From an uncultured Paracoccus sp. (GTDB taxonomy: Bacteria; Pseudomonadota; Alphaproteobacteria; Rhodobacterales; Rhodobacteraceae): a stretch of DNA of 15,217 nucleotides. This document shows, piece by piece, positions 7,512 to 15,030 of this stretch (the first letter of the stretch is position 1; every line of letters starts with the position of its first letter). The notes below the pieces were generated by a model. It was not told where the DNA came from. It did no database searches and saw only the letters and a program-made list of their open reading frames with translations. The stretch spans positions 1-15,217 of the forward strand of contig CALLYR010000085.1 in assembly GCA_937859005.1 (NCBI GenBank), written 5' to 3'. The position numbers and the translations under genes are program-made.

Positions 7512-7667
7512 GACCTTTGGCTAGCATCCGCGGCGGCGGCGGGGAAGCGCCGGTAAGAATTCGTTGGATTCGGGAAAAACTCGGGCAAGAATCACCCCCC
7601 TAACTTGGGCCCGCAGCCGGACCGATCAGAGTTCCGGGATGCGGCGCCCGGCGCCGAGGGGGGGAAC
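7512..7667. promoter_or_regulatory. Divergent control region, two-component system / transporter-ligase operon
   Basis: This 156-bp spacer separates the divergent kinase gene and the ligase-transporter operon. The central 60 bp is less GC-rich than its surroundings. A weak sigma70-like candidate for the rightward operon is TTGGAT at 7564-7569 and AAGAAT at 7587-7592, with 17-bp spacing (3/6 and 4/6 matches to the consensus). It overlaps the direct repeats described separately. The pentamers GATTC (7567-7571) and GAATC (7589-7593) also form an inverted repeat around the same stretch. The promoter call is tentative. Confidence 0.4.
7568..7589 (+). promoter_or_regulatory. Tandem 11-bp direct repeat, candidate OmpR-type operator
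   Basis: ATTCGGGAAAA (7568-7578) is followed without gap by ACTCGGGCAAG (7579-7589); 8 of 11 positions agree and both contain TCGGG. A third related sequence, AACTTGGGC, occurs at 7602-7610, resembling AACTCGGGC at 7578-7586. Head-to-tail 11-bp units are the usual arrangement for OmpR/PhoB-family binding sites. The site lies between the divergent regulator and operon. Binding is inferred. Confidence 0.4.
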
Positions 7668-9653
7668 ATGAACGCAGTCGCGCAGCCCGAAGGGGATCTG
7701 CGGTCGATTCCCGCGCTGCTCGCGCGGAACGCCGCGCAGATGGGCAATCGCCCGGCTTACCGCGAAAAGGAATTCGGCATCTGGCAAAGCTGGACCTGGG
7801 CCCAGGTCCAGGACGAGATCCGGGCGCTGGCCATGGGGTTCCTGGCGCTGGGCCTGAACCGGGGCGACCATGTGGCGATCATCGGGCGCAACCGCCCGGC
7901 CCATTACTGGACGATGGTGGCGGCGCAGATGTGCGGCGCGGTGCCGGTGCCGCTGTATCAGGACGCGATCGCGTCCGAACTGGCCTATGTGCTGGGCCAT
8001 TCGGGGGCCCGCTTCGTCGTCTGCGGCGACCAGGAACAGGTGGACAAGGTCATCGAGGCCGAGGAAGCCAACCACGCCGTCGATCAGATCATCTATACCG
8101 ACAAGCGCGGCATGCGGAAATACGACCATTCCCGCATGAACTGGCTGGCCGACGTGCAGGCCGAGGGCCGCGCCGCCCGCCAGCGGTTCGAGGCGGAGCT
8201 GGACGCCCGCATCGCCGAGCCGGGTTACGACGACACCTGCGTGATGCTGTATACCTCGGGGACCACCGGCAAGCCCAAGGGCGTGGTGCTGTCCAACCGC
8301 AACGTGATCGAGACGGCGCGCAACTCGGCCCGCTTCGACGGGCTGAAGCCCGGCGACGACGTGCTGGCCTATCTGCCGATGGCCTGGGTGGGCGATTTCA
8401 TCTTCTCGGTGGGCCAGGCGATGTGGACGGGGTTCTGCGTGAACTGCCCCGAGGGCGCGCATACGATGATGACCGACCTGCGCGAGATCGGACCGACCTA
8501 TTTCTTCGCGCCGCCCCGCGTCTTCGAGGGCCAGTTGACCAGCGTCATGATCCGCATGGAGGATGCGGGCCGGATCAAGAAGGCGCTGTTCGACCATTAC
8601 ATGAAGCTTGCGCGCCGCATCGGCCCGGCGATTCTGGACGGCAAGCCGGTCGGCATGGTGGACCGGCTGCGCTATGCCCTGGGCAACCTGTTCGTCTATG
8701 GTCCGTTGAAGAACACGCTGGGATTCAGCCGGGTGCGCGTGGGCTATACCGCGGGCGAGGCGATCGGGCCGGAAATCTTCGATTTCTATCGCAGCCTCGG
8801 GATCAACCTGAAACAGCTTTACGGCCAGACCGAGGCCACGGTGTTCATCACCCAGCAGCCCGACGGGCAGGTGCGGGCCGATACCGTGGGCGTGCCCTCG
8901 CCGGGCGTCGAGGTGAAGATCGCCGACAACGGCGAGGTCTATTACCGCAGTCCCGGCACCTTCGTCGAATATTACAAGAATGCGGAATCCACCGCCTCGA
9001 CCAAGGACCCGCAGGGCTGGGTCGCCACGGGCGACGCCGGGTTCTTTGAACCCGGCAGCGGGCATCTGCGGATCATCGACCGCGCCAAGGACGTGGGCCG
9101 CATGGCCGACGGCAGCCTGTTCGCGCCGAAGTTCGTGGAAAACAAGCTGAAGTTCTATCCCAACGTGCTGGAGGCGGTGGTCTTCGGCAACAAGCGCGAC
9201 TTCTGCACCGCCTTCATCAACATCGACCTGACCGCGGTCGGCAACTGGGCGGAACGCAACAACGTGGCCTATGCGTCCTATCAGGAACTGGCCGGGCACC
9301 CGCAGGTCTATGCGGCGATCAAGGCCCATGTCGAGGAGGTGAACCGATCCGTCGCCGCCGATCCGATGCTGTCGGGCTGCCAGATCCACCGCTTCCTGGT
9401 GCTGCACAAGGAACTGGACGCCGACGACGGCGAGATGACCCGCACCCGCAAGGTCCGCCGCAACGTGGTCGAGGAGAAATACGCCGACCTGATCGCCGCG
9501 CTCTATGAGGGCCGGGACAGCGTCCATACCGAAACCGAAGTCACCTATGAGGACGGGCGCAAGGGCAGGATCGCAGCCACCCTGCGGATCGAGGACGCCC
9601 GCACCTTCCCCTCTGCCGTCCCCGCCCCCGAACACAAGGTGGCCGCCGAATGA
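7668..9653 (+). CDS. Long-chain-type acyl-CoA synthetase (AMP-forming), first gene of transporter operon
   Basis: The 661-residue ANL-superfamily enzyme activates a carboxylic acid to its CoA thioester. Motifs: A3 P-loop YTSGTTGKPKG at 195-205, A5 YGQTEA at 385-390, A7 GWVATGD at 450-456, IDRAKD at 470-475, and the C-terminal TRTRKVRR with the probable catalytic lysine K595. The long insertion in the middle and the TRTRK form of the C-terminal motif place it with the 600-660-aa FadD15/long-chain group rather than the shorter DmdB-like enzyme encoded nearby. ATG 7668 is preceded by GAGGGGGGG about 8 nt upstream; an in-frame TTG at 7605 is less likely. Its last codon overlaps the start of the LivG-type ATPase as ATGA, so the two are translationally coupled. 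The coupling with an ABC importer suggests activation of the imported acid. Acyl chain type is not determinable from motifs. Confidence 0.92.
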   Translation: MNAVAQPEGDLRSIPALLARNAAQMGNRPAYREKEFGIWQSWTWAQVQDEIRALAMGFLALGLNRGDHVAIIGRNRPAHYWTMVAAQMCGAVPVPLYQDAIASELAYVLGHSGARFVVCGDQEQVDKVIEAEEANHAVDQIIYTDKRGMRKYDHSRMNWLADVQAEGRAARQRFEAELDARIAEPGYDDTCVMLYTSGTTGKPKGVVLSNRNVIETARNSARFDGLKPGDDVLAYLPMAWVGDFIFSVGQAMWTGFCVNCPEGAHTMMTDLREIGPTYFFAPPRVFEGQLTSVMIRMEDAGRIKKALFDHYMKLARRIGPAILDGKPVGMVDRLRYALGNLFVYGPLKNTLGFSRVRVGYTAGEAIGPEIFDFYRSLGINLKQLYGQTEATVFITQQPDGQVRADTVGVPSPGVEVKIADNGEVYYRSPGTFVEYYKNAESTASTKDPQGWVATGDAGFFEPGSGHLRIIDRAKDVGRMADGSLFAPKFVENKLKFYPNVLEAVVFGNKRDFCTAFINIDLTAVGNWAERNNVAYASYQELAGHPQVYAAIKAHVEEVNRSVAADPMLSGCQIHRFLVLHKELDADDGEMTRTRKVRRNVVEEKYADLIAALYEGRDSVHTETEVTYEDGRKGRIAATLRIEDARTFPSAVPAPEHKVAAE

Positions 9654-10471
9654 GCATGAACGACCTGGAACCCCATCTCACCCCCGACGGCCGCCAGATC
9701 GGCGGCGTGCTGATGGACATGAAGAACATCACCCTGCGCTTTGGCGGCGTGACGGCGATCAAGGACATCAGCTTCAACATCCGCGAAGGCGAGATCCGCG
9801 CCATCATCGGCCCGAACGGCGCCGGCAAGTCGTCGATGATGAACGTCATGTCCGGCTTTTATGTCCCGCAGGAAGGCGAGGTCTGGTTCCGGGGCGCCAA
9901 GCGCCCACAGATAAAACCCTATGAGGTCGCGCGGCTGGGCATTGCCCGCACCTTCCAGAACATCGCGTTGTTCGACGGGATGTCGGTTCTGGACAACATC
10001 ATGACCGGCAGGCTGACCATGATGAAGTCGAACCTGCTGCAGCAGGCAATCTGGTGGGGCCGCGCCGAGGCCGAGGAAAACGCCCATCGCGAGAAGGTCG
10101 AGAAGATCATCGACTTCCTTGAAATCCAGAACATCCGCAAGACGCCGGTGGGGCGGCTGCCGTACGGGTTGAAGAAGCGGGTGGAGCTGGCCCGCGCGCT
10201 GGCGGCGGAGCCGAAGCTTCTGATGCTGGACGAACCCATGGCCGGCATGAACGTCGAGGAGAAGGAGGACATGAGCCGCTTCATCCTGGACGTGAACGAC
10301 GAATTCGGCACCACCATCGCGCTGATCGAACACGACATGGGCGTGGTCATGGACCTGTCCGACCGGGTGGTCGTGATGGATTACGGCCGCAAGATCGGCG
10401 ACGGCACCCCCGACGAGGTGCGGGGCAACCAGGAAGTCATCGACGCCTATCTGGGGGTGGCCCATGCGTAA
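9650..10471 (+). CDS. LivG-type ABC transporter ATP-binding protein
   Basis: The 273-residue cytoplasmic ATPase belongs to the branched-chain amino acid (HAAT/LIV) importer family. Walker A GPNGAGKSS is at 54-62, the Q-loop TFQN at 101-104, Walker B LLMLDEP at 190-196 with catalytic E195, and the H-loop EHDM with H228. The signature is degenerate: LPYGLKK at 170-176 instead of LSGGQ; LivG proteins often have LSYGQ, and the proline is a further departure. About 22 residues precede the core domain. The start ATG 9650 overlaps the preceding stop codon (ATGA) and has AAGGTGG 7 nt upstream; a second ATG at 9656 would be 13 nt away, so 9650 is preferred. It should pair with the LivF-type subunit encoded 3.6 kb downstream to drive the LivH/LivM channel. 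The transported compound need not be an amino acid. Confidence 0.92.
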   Translation: MSMNDLEPHLTPDGRQIGGVLMDMKNITLRFGGVTAIKDISFNIREGEIRAIIGPNGAGKSSMMNVMSGFYVPQEGEVWFRGAKRPQIKPYEVARLGIARTFQNIALFDGMSVLDNIMTGRLTMMKSNLLQQAIWWGRAEAEENAHREKVEKIIDFLEIQNIRKTPVGRLPYGLKKRVELARALAAEPKLLMLDEPMAGMNVEEKEDMSRFILDVNDEFGTTIALIEHDMGVVMDLSDRVVVMDYGRKIGDGTPDEVRGNQEVIDAYLGVAHA

Positions 10472-10537
10472 GCCCGCCCGCCGGCACAACATTCAGGCAC
10501 GGCTCATCCAGCCCGCAAGCATCCGGGGATCGCGCTG

Positions 10538-11521
10538 ATGGAACAGCTTCTCTATGCCTCCGAGGTCGTCGTGAACGGCCTGATGGCCGGCGTCATGTAT
10601 TCGCTGGTCGCCCTGGGCTTCGTGCTGATCTACAAGGCGTCCGGCGTCTTCAACTATGCCCAGGGGGTGATGGCGCTGTTCGCGGCGCTGACGCTGGTGG
10701 GCATCCAGCAGGGGCAGGTGCCCTTTGCCCATCTGATCAACGCGGCCTTCGGCACCCATCTGGAAACCTTCGGCTGGACCGTGCCCTCGGTGCTGGCGAT
10801 CCTGCTGACCGCCGCCGTCATGGTGGGGCTGGCCATCCTGATTGAGAAACTGGTGCTGAAGCATCTGGTCGGGCAGGAGCCGATCATCCTGTTCATGGCG
10901 ACCATCGGCCTGGCCTGGTTCCTTGAGGGCCTGGGCGACGTGATGTGGGGCGCCAATGTCAAGTCGCTGGACGTGGGCATTCCGCAGGGCCTGTCGGAAA
11001 CGGTCGAATCGGCCACCTTCGCGCTGACGGGATACGGCTTCTTCATCGACCGACTGGACATCTGGGCCGCGGTCGTGGCCGTCCTTCTGGTCGCGGCGCT
11101 GGTCGCCTTCAGCCAGTACACGAAACAGGGCCGCGCGATGCGGGCGGTGGCCGACGACCATCAGGCGGCGCTGTCGGTCGGCATCTCGCTGCGCTTCATC
11201 TGGATCATGGTCTGGTCGATCGCGGGCTTCGTGGCCCTGGTCGCGGGCATCATGTGGGGCACCAAGTCGGGGGTGCAGTTCAGCCTGTCGCTGATCGCGC
11301 TGAAGGCGCTGCCGGTGCTGATGCTGGGCGGGTTCACCTCGATCCCCGGCGCCATCGTCGGCGGCCTCATCATCGGCATGGGCGAGAAGCTGTTCGAATA
11401 TTTCATCGGCCCGATGGTGGGCGGCGCGACCGAAAACTGGTTCGCCTATGTGCTGGCGCTGGTCTTCCTCGTGTTCCGGCCGCAGGGCCTGTTCGGCGAA
11501 AAGATCATCGAGCGGGTCTGA
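10538..11521 (+). CDS. LivH-type ABC transporter permease
   Basis: The 327-residue protein is an integral inner-membrane permease of the LivH family. It has about eight hydrophobic segments, for example around 10-32, 44-56, 82-104, 115-130, 175-192, 220-240, 255-285 and 303-314. The N-terminus LMAGVMYSLVALGFVLIYKA with FNYAQG right after is the standard LivH opening. The cytoplasmic coupling loop GRAMRAVADDHQAALSVGI is at 198-216 and contacts the ATPases. The C-terminus ends in RPQGLFGE. The gene follows the LivG-type gene by 66 nt, and ATG 10538 has a GGGGAT about 7 nt upstream, a moderate ribosome binding site. Together with LivM it forms the transmembrane pore. Confidence 0.93.
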   Translation: MEQLLYASEVVVNGLMAGVMYSLVALGFVLIYKASGVFNYAQGVMALFAALTLVGIQQGQVPFAHLINAAFGTHLETFGWTVPSVLAILLTAAVMVGLAILIEKLVLKHLVGQEPIILFMATIGLAWFLEGLGDVMWGANVKSLDVGIPQGLSETVESATFALTGYGFFIDRLDIWAAVVAVLLVAALVAFSQYTKQGRAMRAVADDHQAALSVGISLRFIWIMVWSIAGFVALVAGIMWGTKSGVQFSLSLIALKALPVLMLGGFTSIPGAIVGGLIIGMGEKLFEYFIGPMVGGATENWFAYVLALVFLVFRPQGLFGEKIIERV

Positions 11522-11524
11522 ACG

Positions 11525-11614
11525 ATGGCGAACCGCATCCTTGCCACCTTGGAAGAAACATTCCCCGGCATCCGGGGGCAGGCAGCCGCCGGCGCGGCCG
11601 GGCAGAGGGAATGA
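11525..11614 (+). CDS. Possible 29-aa small ORF between livH- and livM-type genes
   Basis: ATG 11525 opens 3 nt after the LivH stop and runs 29 codons to TGA at 11612-11614, ending 6 nt before the LivM start. The peptide begins MANRILATLEETFPGIRGQA and is alanine/glycine-rich afterwards. No good ribosome binding site precedes it, although re-initiation after LivH is conceivable. It has no recognisable family. In such GC-rich DNA a 29-codon frame is readily produced by chance, so I consider it doubtful. Confidence 0.15.
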   Translation: MANRILATLEETFPGIRGQAAAGAAGQRE

Positions 11615-11620
11615 CCGACA

Positions 11621-12697
11621 ATGTTCTATCGTGAAGCAGGCGACTTCAAGACCAGCTACCGGGACGACAGCCAGACCTTTCCGCTGAAGCTCGACCGGAT
11701 GGGCTATTACGCGGCTCTTGCCGTCGCATTCCTGGTCGTCCCCCTCGTCATCAACGACTATTGGGCGAACTCGGTCTTCGTGCCCTTCCTGATCTATGCG
11801 ATCGCGGCGCTGGGGCTGAACATCCTGACCGGCTATGCCGGCCAGGTGTCACTGGGGACCGGCGGGTTCATGGCGGTGGGCGCCTATGCGACCTACAAGC
11901 TGTCCACCTCGTTTCCCGGAATCTCGGTCCTGATCCACATCCTGCTGGCAGGCGGCATCACCGCGGTGGTGGGGGTGCTGTTCGGGCTGCCCTCGCTGCG
12001 GATCAAGGGGTTCTATCTGGCGGTGGCGACGCTGGCCGCGCAGTTCTTCCTGATCTGGCTGTTCAACAAGGTGCCGTGGTTCTACAACTATTCGGCCTCG
12101 GGGCAGATTACCGTGCCCGAACGCACCTTTCTGGGCCAGTTCATCACCGGCCCGCAGACCTCGGCCACTGCGAAATACCTGGTCTGCCTGGTCTTTGCCG
12201 TCGGGCTGGCCTGGGTGGCGCGCAACCTGACCCGAGGGACCGTCGGCCGCAAATGGATGGCGATCCGCGACATGGACATCGCGGCCGAGATCATCGGGGT
12301 GAACCCGCTGACCGCCAAGCTGACCGCCTTTGCCGTGTCGTCCTTCTTCATCGGGGTGGCGGGCGCGCTGTTCTTCAGCGTCTATCTGGGCGCGGCGGAG
12401 GCGTCCGAGGCCTTCGGGATCAACAAGTCGTTCCTGGTGCTGTTCATGGTCATCATCGGGGGCCTCGGGTCCATCTTCGGCAGCTTCGCAGGCGCAGCCT
12501 TCCTGGTGCTGCTGCCGGTGTTCCTCAAGAACGTGCTGGTCGGCGGCATGGGGTGGCCCACCGATCTGGCCGCGCATATCGAGCTGATGATCGTGGGCGC
12601 GCTGATCGTGTTCTTTCTGATCGTCGAGCCGCACGGGCTGGCGCAACTGTGGCGCCTGACCAAGGAAAAGCTGCGGCTGTGGCCGTTCCCGCACTGA
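11621..12697 (+). CDS. LivM-type ABC transporter permease
   Basis: The 358-residue protein is the second inner-membrane permease of the LIV-type importer. After an N-terminal cytoplasmic stretch of about 27 residues (MFYREAGDFKTSYRDD), hydrophobic segments lie around 29-45, 52-70, 78-92, 102-123, 130-150, 185-200, 235-258, 268-302 and 320-338. The LivM hallmark LNILTGYAGQVSLGTGGF is at 66-83, and the ATPase-coupling loop is near 210-228 (KWMAIRDMDIAAEIIGV). The C-terminus VEPHGLAQLW is characteristic. ATG 11621 is supported by AGAGGGA about 10 nt upstream. It follows the LivH-type gene by 99 nt and precedes the binding protein by 62 nt. The conserved N-terminal stretch appears to belong to this ligase-linked subfamily; that is from memory of similar proteins. 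Confidence 0.93.
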   Translation: MFYREAGDFKTSYRDDSQTFPLKLDRMGYYAALAVAFLVVPLVINDYWANSVFVPFLIYAIAALGLNILTGYAGQVSLGTGGFMAVGAYATYKLSTSFPGISVLIHILLAGGITAVVGVLFGLPSLRIKGFYLAVATLAAQFFLIWLFNKVPWFYNYSASGQITVPERTFLGQFITGPQTSATAKYLVCLVFAVGLAWVARNLTRGTVGRKWMAIRDMDIAAEIIGVNPLTAKLTAFAVSSFFIGVAGALFFSVYLGAAEASEAFGINKSFLVLFMVIIGGLGSIFGSFAGAAFLVLLPVFLKNVLVGGMGWPTDLAAHIELMIVGALIVFFLIVEPHGLAQLWRLTKEKLRLWPFPH

Positions 12698-12712
12698 AAA
12701 ATCCAACGGGCG

Positions 12713-12729
12713 GCCGGGATCAACCCGGC
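12713..12729 (+). repeat. Small hairpin upstream of the binding-protein gene
   Basis: GCCGGG (12713-12718) and CCCGGC (12724-12729) form a 6-bp stem with an ATCAA loop in the 62-nt gap between the LivM-type permease and the binding protein. No T-run follows. It could mark a processing site allowing separate stability of the binding-protein mRNA segment; this is inferred. Confidence 0.4.
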
Positions 12730-12759
12730 GCCTCAACCTGACCCCTGGGAGGAAACCGG

Positions 12760-14043
12760 ATGAAACTTCGCTTCGCTTCGCTGGTGGCGGGCGCCATCAT
12801 GGCCGCCGCACCCGCACTGGCCGATCTGGTCGTGCCGAACCTCAGCTATCGCACCGGACCCTATGCCGCGAACGGCACCCAGTATGCCGACGGCTTCAAC
12901 GACTGGTTCACCCTGCTGAACGAACGCGACGGTGGCATCGGCGGGCAGAAGATCCAGGTGCCCGAATGCGAGACCGCCTATAACACCGAAAAGGGCGTCG
13001 AATGCTATGAATCGACCAAGGGGCAGGGGGCGCTGGTCTATAACCCGCTGTCCACCGGCATCACCTATCAGCTGATCCCCAAGGTTTCGGCCGACAAGAT
13101 CCCGCTGTATACGCCGGGTTATGGCCGCACCTCGGCCAAGGACGGGCGCGTGTTCGAATGGGTGTTCAACGCGCCCGCGAATTACTGGGACGGCGCCTCG
13201 GTCATCGTCAAGCACCTGCTGGACCTGAACGGCGGCGATCTGAACGGCAAGAAGATCGCGCTGGTCTATCACAACTCGGCCTATGGCAAGGAGCCGATCC
13301 GCACCTTGCAGGATCTGTCGAAGAAGCACGGCTTCACCCTGTCCGAGATCGCCGTGGACCCGCCGGGCCAGGAGCAGAAGTCCCAGTGGCTGCAGATCCG
13401 CCGTGAAAAGCCCGATTACGTGATCCTGTATGGCTGGGGCGTGATGAATCAGGCCTCGATCCAGGAGGCCGCGAACATCCGCTTTCCGATGGAGAACCTG
13501 ATCGGCATCTGGTGGTCGGGGTCCGAGGTCGACGTGCAGCCCGCGGGCGCGGCCGCCAACGGCTTCAAGTCGGTGGCCTTCCACGGCGCCGGTCAGGACT
13601 ATCCGGCGTATGCGGATCTGAAGCAGCATGTGATCGACCCCGGCAAGGCGTCGCAGGGTGGCCAGCACGTGGGTTCGGTGCTGTATTCGCGCGGCCTTTA
13701 TGCGGCGGTCGTGATTTCCGAGGCGATCCGCAAGGCGCAGGAGATGACGGGCAAGGCCGAAGTGACCCCGGCCGACGTGCGCGCCGCCTTCGAGCAGCTG
13801 GACATCACGCCCGCGCGCCTGACCGAACTGGGCCTTCCCGACTTCGGCCCCGAGATCAAGATGAGCTGCGAGAACCATGGCGGCTCGGGCATGGCCCGGA
13901 TGCAGCAATGGGATGCGGCCGCGGGCAAGTGGAACGTGATCTCGGAATTCACCGAGCCGGACCAAGAGATCCTGAACCCGCTGATCGCCGCGGATTCCGA
14001 GGCCTTTGCCAAGGAAAACAACATCCAGTTGCGTTGCAACTGA
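12760..14043 (+). CDS. LIV-type ABC transporter periplasmic substrate-binding protein
   Basis: The 427-residue precursor starts with a Sec signal peptide: positive MKLR, a hydrophobic core, then APALA with predicted cleavage between A21 and D22, so the mature protein is periplasmic. The rest fits the LivK/amide-binding (type I periplasmic binding) family: a first-lobe block YADGFNDWFTLLNERDGGIGG (42-62), a KIALVYHNSAYGKEPI strand-loop (165-180) and a second-lobe segment ILYGWGVMNQASIQEA (222-237). It is longer than classical LivK. The mature part has only four cysteines, C70, C82, C370 and C426, which could form two disulfides. GGAGG with 7-nt spacing gives a strong ribosome binding site at ATG 12760. 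It sits between the permeases and the LivF-type ATPase and delivers the substrate to LivH/LivM. The ligand is unknown; an organic acid is suggested by the linked CoA ligases. Confidence 0.92.
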   Translation: MKLRFASLVAGAIMAAAPALADLVVPNLSYRTGPYAANGTQYADGFNDWFTLLNERDGGIGGQKIQVPECETAYNTEKGVECYESTKGQGALVYNPLSTGITYQLIPKVSADKIPLYTPGYGRTSAKDGRVFEWVFNAPANYWDGASVIVKHLLDLNGGDLNGKKIALVYHNSAYGKEPIRTLQDLSKKHGFTLSEIAVDPPGQEQKSQWLQIRREKPDYVILYGWGVMNQASIQEAANIRFPMENLIGIWWSGSEVDVQPAGAAANGFKSVAFHGAGQDYPAYADLKQHVIDPGKASQGGQHVGSVLYSRGLYAAVVISEAIRKAQEMTGKAEVTPADVRAAFEQLDITPARLTELGLPDFGPEIKMSCENHGGSGMARMQQWDAAAGKWNVISEFTEPDQEILNPLIAADSEAFAKENNIQLRCN

Positions 14044-14057
14044 CCTGATGCGATCTG

Positions 14058-14082
14058 CCCCGGCGGCCCGCCGCCGGGGTTT
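14058..14082 (+). terminator. Strong GC hairpin after the binding-protein gene (partial terminator or mRNA stabiliser)
   Basis: CCCCGGCGG (14058-14066) pairs perfectly with CCGCCGGGG (14071-14079) around a CCCG loop, followed by only three T residues and then CTG. It begins 14 nt after the stop codon. The weak T-run and the continuing operon suggest attenuation or 3'-end protection, which commonly gives binding-protein mRNA a higher level than downstream genes. Confidence 0.6.
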
Positions 14083-14114
14083 CTGCCCGACAGGACCCTG
14101 AAAGGACCACGGCC

Positions 14115-14960
14115 ATGCTGGACGCCGCACCCGCAGCCCTGACCCCCGCCCGTACGGGCGAGCCGCTGCTCGAGGTCAGCAACATCGAGGTGATCTATAA
14201 TCACGTCATCCTGGTGCTGAAGGGCGTCAGCCTGACGGTGCCCAAGGGGGGCATCACCGCGCTTCTGGGCGGCAACGGGGCGGGCAAGACCACGACCCTC
14301 AAGGCGATTTCCAACCTGCTGCATTCCGAACGCGGCGAGGTGACGAAGGGCAGCATCCTCTATCGCGGGGAAAACATCGCCGAGATGAACCCCGCGGCCC
14401 TGGTCAGGAAGGGCGTCATCCAGGTGATGGAGGGGCGCCGTTGTTTCGAGCATCTGACGGTCGAGGAAAACCTGCTGACCGGCGCCTATACCCGCACCGA
14501 CGGATCGGCCGCGATCAGGCGCGACCTCGAAATGGTCTATGATTATTTCCCGCGCCTGCGCGAACGGCGCCGGTCGCAGGCGGGCTATACTTCGGGCGGG
14601 GAACAGCAGATGGTGGCGATGGGGCGCGCGCTGATGTCGCGCCCGGAAACCATCCTGCTGGACGAACCCTCGATGGGGCTGGCCCCGCAGCTGGTCGAGC
14701 AGATCTTCGAGATCGTGAAGGCCGTGAACGAGGGCGAGGGCGTGACCTTCCTGCTGGCCGAGCAGAACACCAACGTCGCCCTGCGCTATGCCCATTACGG
14801 CTATATCCTGGAAAGCGGGCGCGTGGTGATGGACGGCGAGGCGCAGTCCCTGCGCGAGAACCCGGATGTCAAGGAATTCTATCTGGGCATGTCGGACGAG
14901 GGACGGAAGTCCTTTCGCGACGTGCGTTCCTATCGCCGGCGCAAGCGCTGGCTGGCGTGA
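14115..14960 (+). CDS. LivF-type ABC transporter ATP-binding protein
   Basis: The 281-residue cytoplasmic ATPase is the second nucleotide-binding subunit of the importer. Walker A GGNGAGKTT is at 52-60, the Q-loop region VIQVMEGRR at 101-109 (typical LivF: glutamine followed by a PEGR-like block), the signature TSGGEQQ at 159-165, Walker B ILLDEPS at 180-186 with E184, and the H-loop position is AEQN (glutamine in place of histidine), as is common in LivF proteins. The signature is close to canonical, unlike the LivG partner. After EFYLG the protein has a very basic tail (259-281) with nine Arg/Lys residues, including YRRRKRW. ATG 14115 has AAAGGA about 9 nt upstream. It is followed after 70 nt by the PaaK-like gene. 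Confidence 0.92.
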   Translation: MLDAAPAALTPARTGEPLLEVSNIEVIYNHVILVLKGVSLTVPKGGITALLGGNGAGKTTTLKAISNLLHSERGEVTKGSILYRGENIAEMNPAALVRKGVIQVMEGRRCFEHLTVEENLLTGAYTRTDGSAAIRRDLEMVYDYFPRLRERRRSQAGYTSGGEQQMVAMGRALMSRPETILLDEPSMGLAPQLVEQIFEIVKAVNEGEGVTFLLAEQNTNVALRYAHYGYILESGRVVMDGEAQSLRENPDVKEFYLGMSDEGRKSFRDVRSYRRRKRWLA

Positions 14961-14969
14961 CCATTTTCG

Positions 14970-15006
14970 CCGGGCGGGGCCGGGGCGATGCCGCCCCGCG
15001 GCCCGG
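14970..15006 (+). repeat. Interrupted GC inverted repeat between livF-type and PaaK-like genes
   Basis: An inner perfect 7-bp stem, CGGGGCG (14981-14987) with CGCCCCG (14992-14998) around an ATGC loop, is flanked by an outer 6-bp pair, CCGGGC (14970-14975) with GCCCGG (15001-15006), separated by an asymmetric internal loop. No T-run follows. It lies 9 nt after the livF-type stop and resembles an intercistronic stabilising or attenuating hairpin. Confidence 0.5.
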
Positions 15007-15030
15007 CAGACGCAGAACGGAGGATCCCGC

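Noticed and set aside
5421..7556. 711-codon plus-strand frame opposite the hybrid kinase
   Set aside because: The minus-strand frame carries PAS, H-box, ATPase and receiver motifs in order; the plus frame has none.
7626..9635. 669-codon minus-strand frame opposite the 661-aa synthetase
   Set aside because: Shadow of a gene with all ANL motifs.
14058..14082. Operon end at the hairpin after the binding protein
   Set aside because: Only three T residues follow, and co-directional livF-type and PaaK-like genes with good ribosome binding sites continue; I treat it as a partial terminator or stabiliser.
12733..14795. Two long minus-strand frames opposite the binding protein and LivF-type genes
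   Set aside because: Both sense genes have signal peptide or ATPase motifs and good ribosome binding sites; the antisense frames have no recognisable features.
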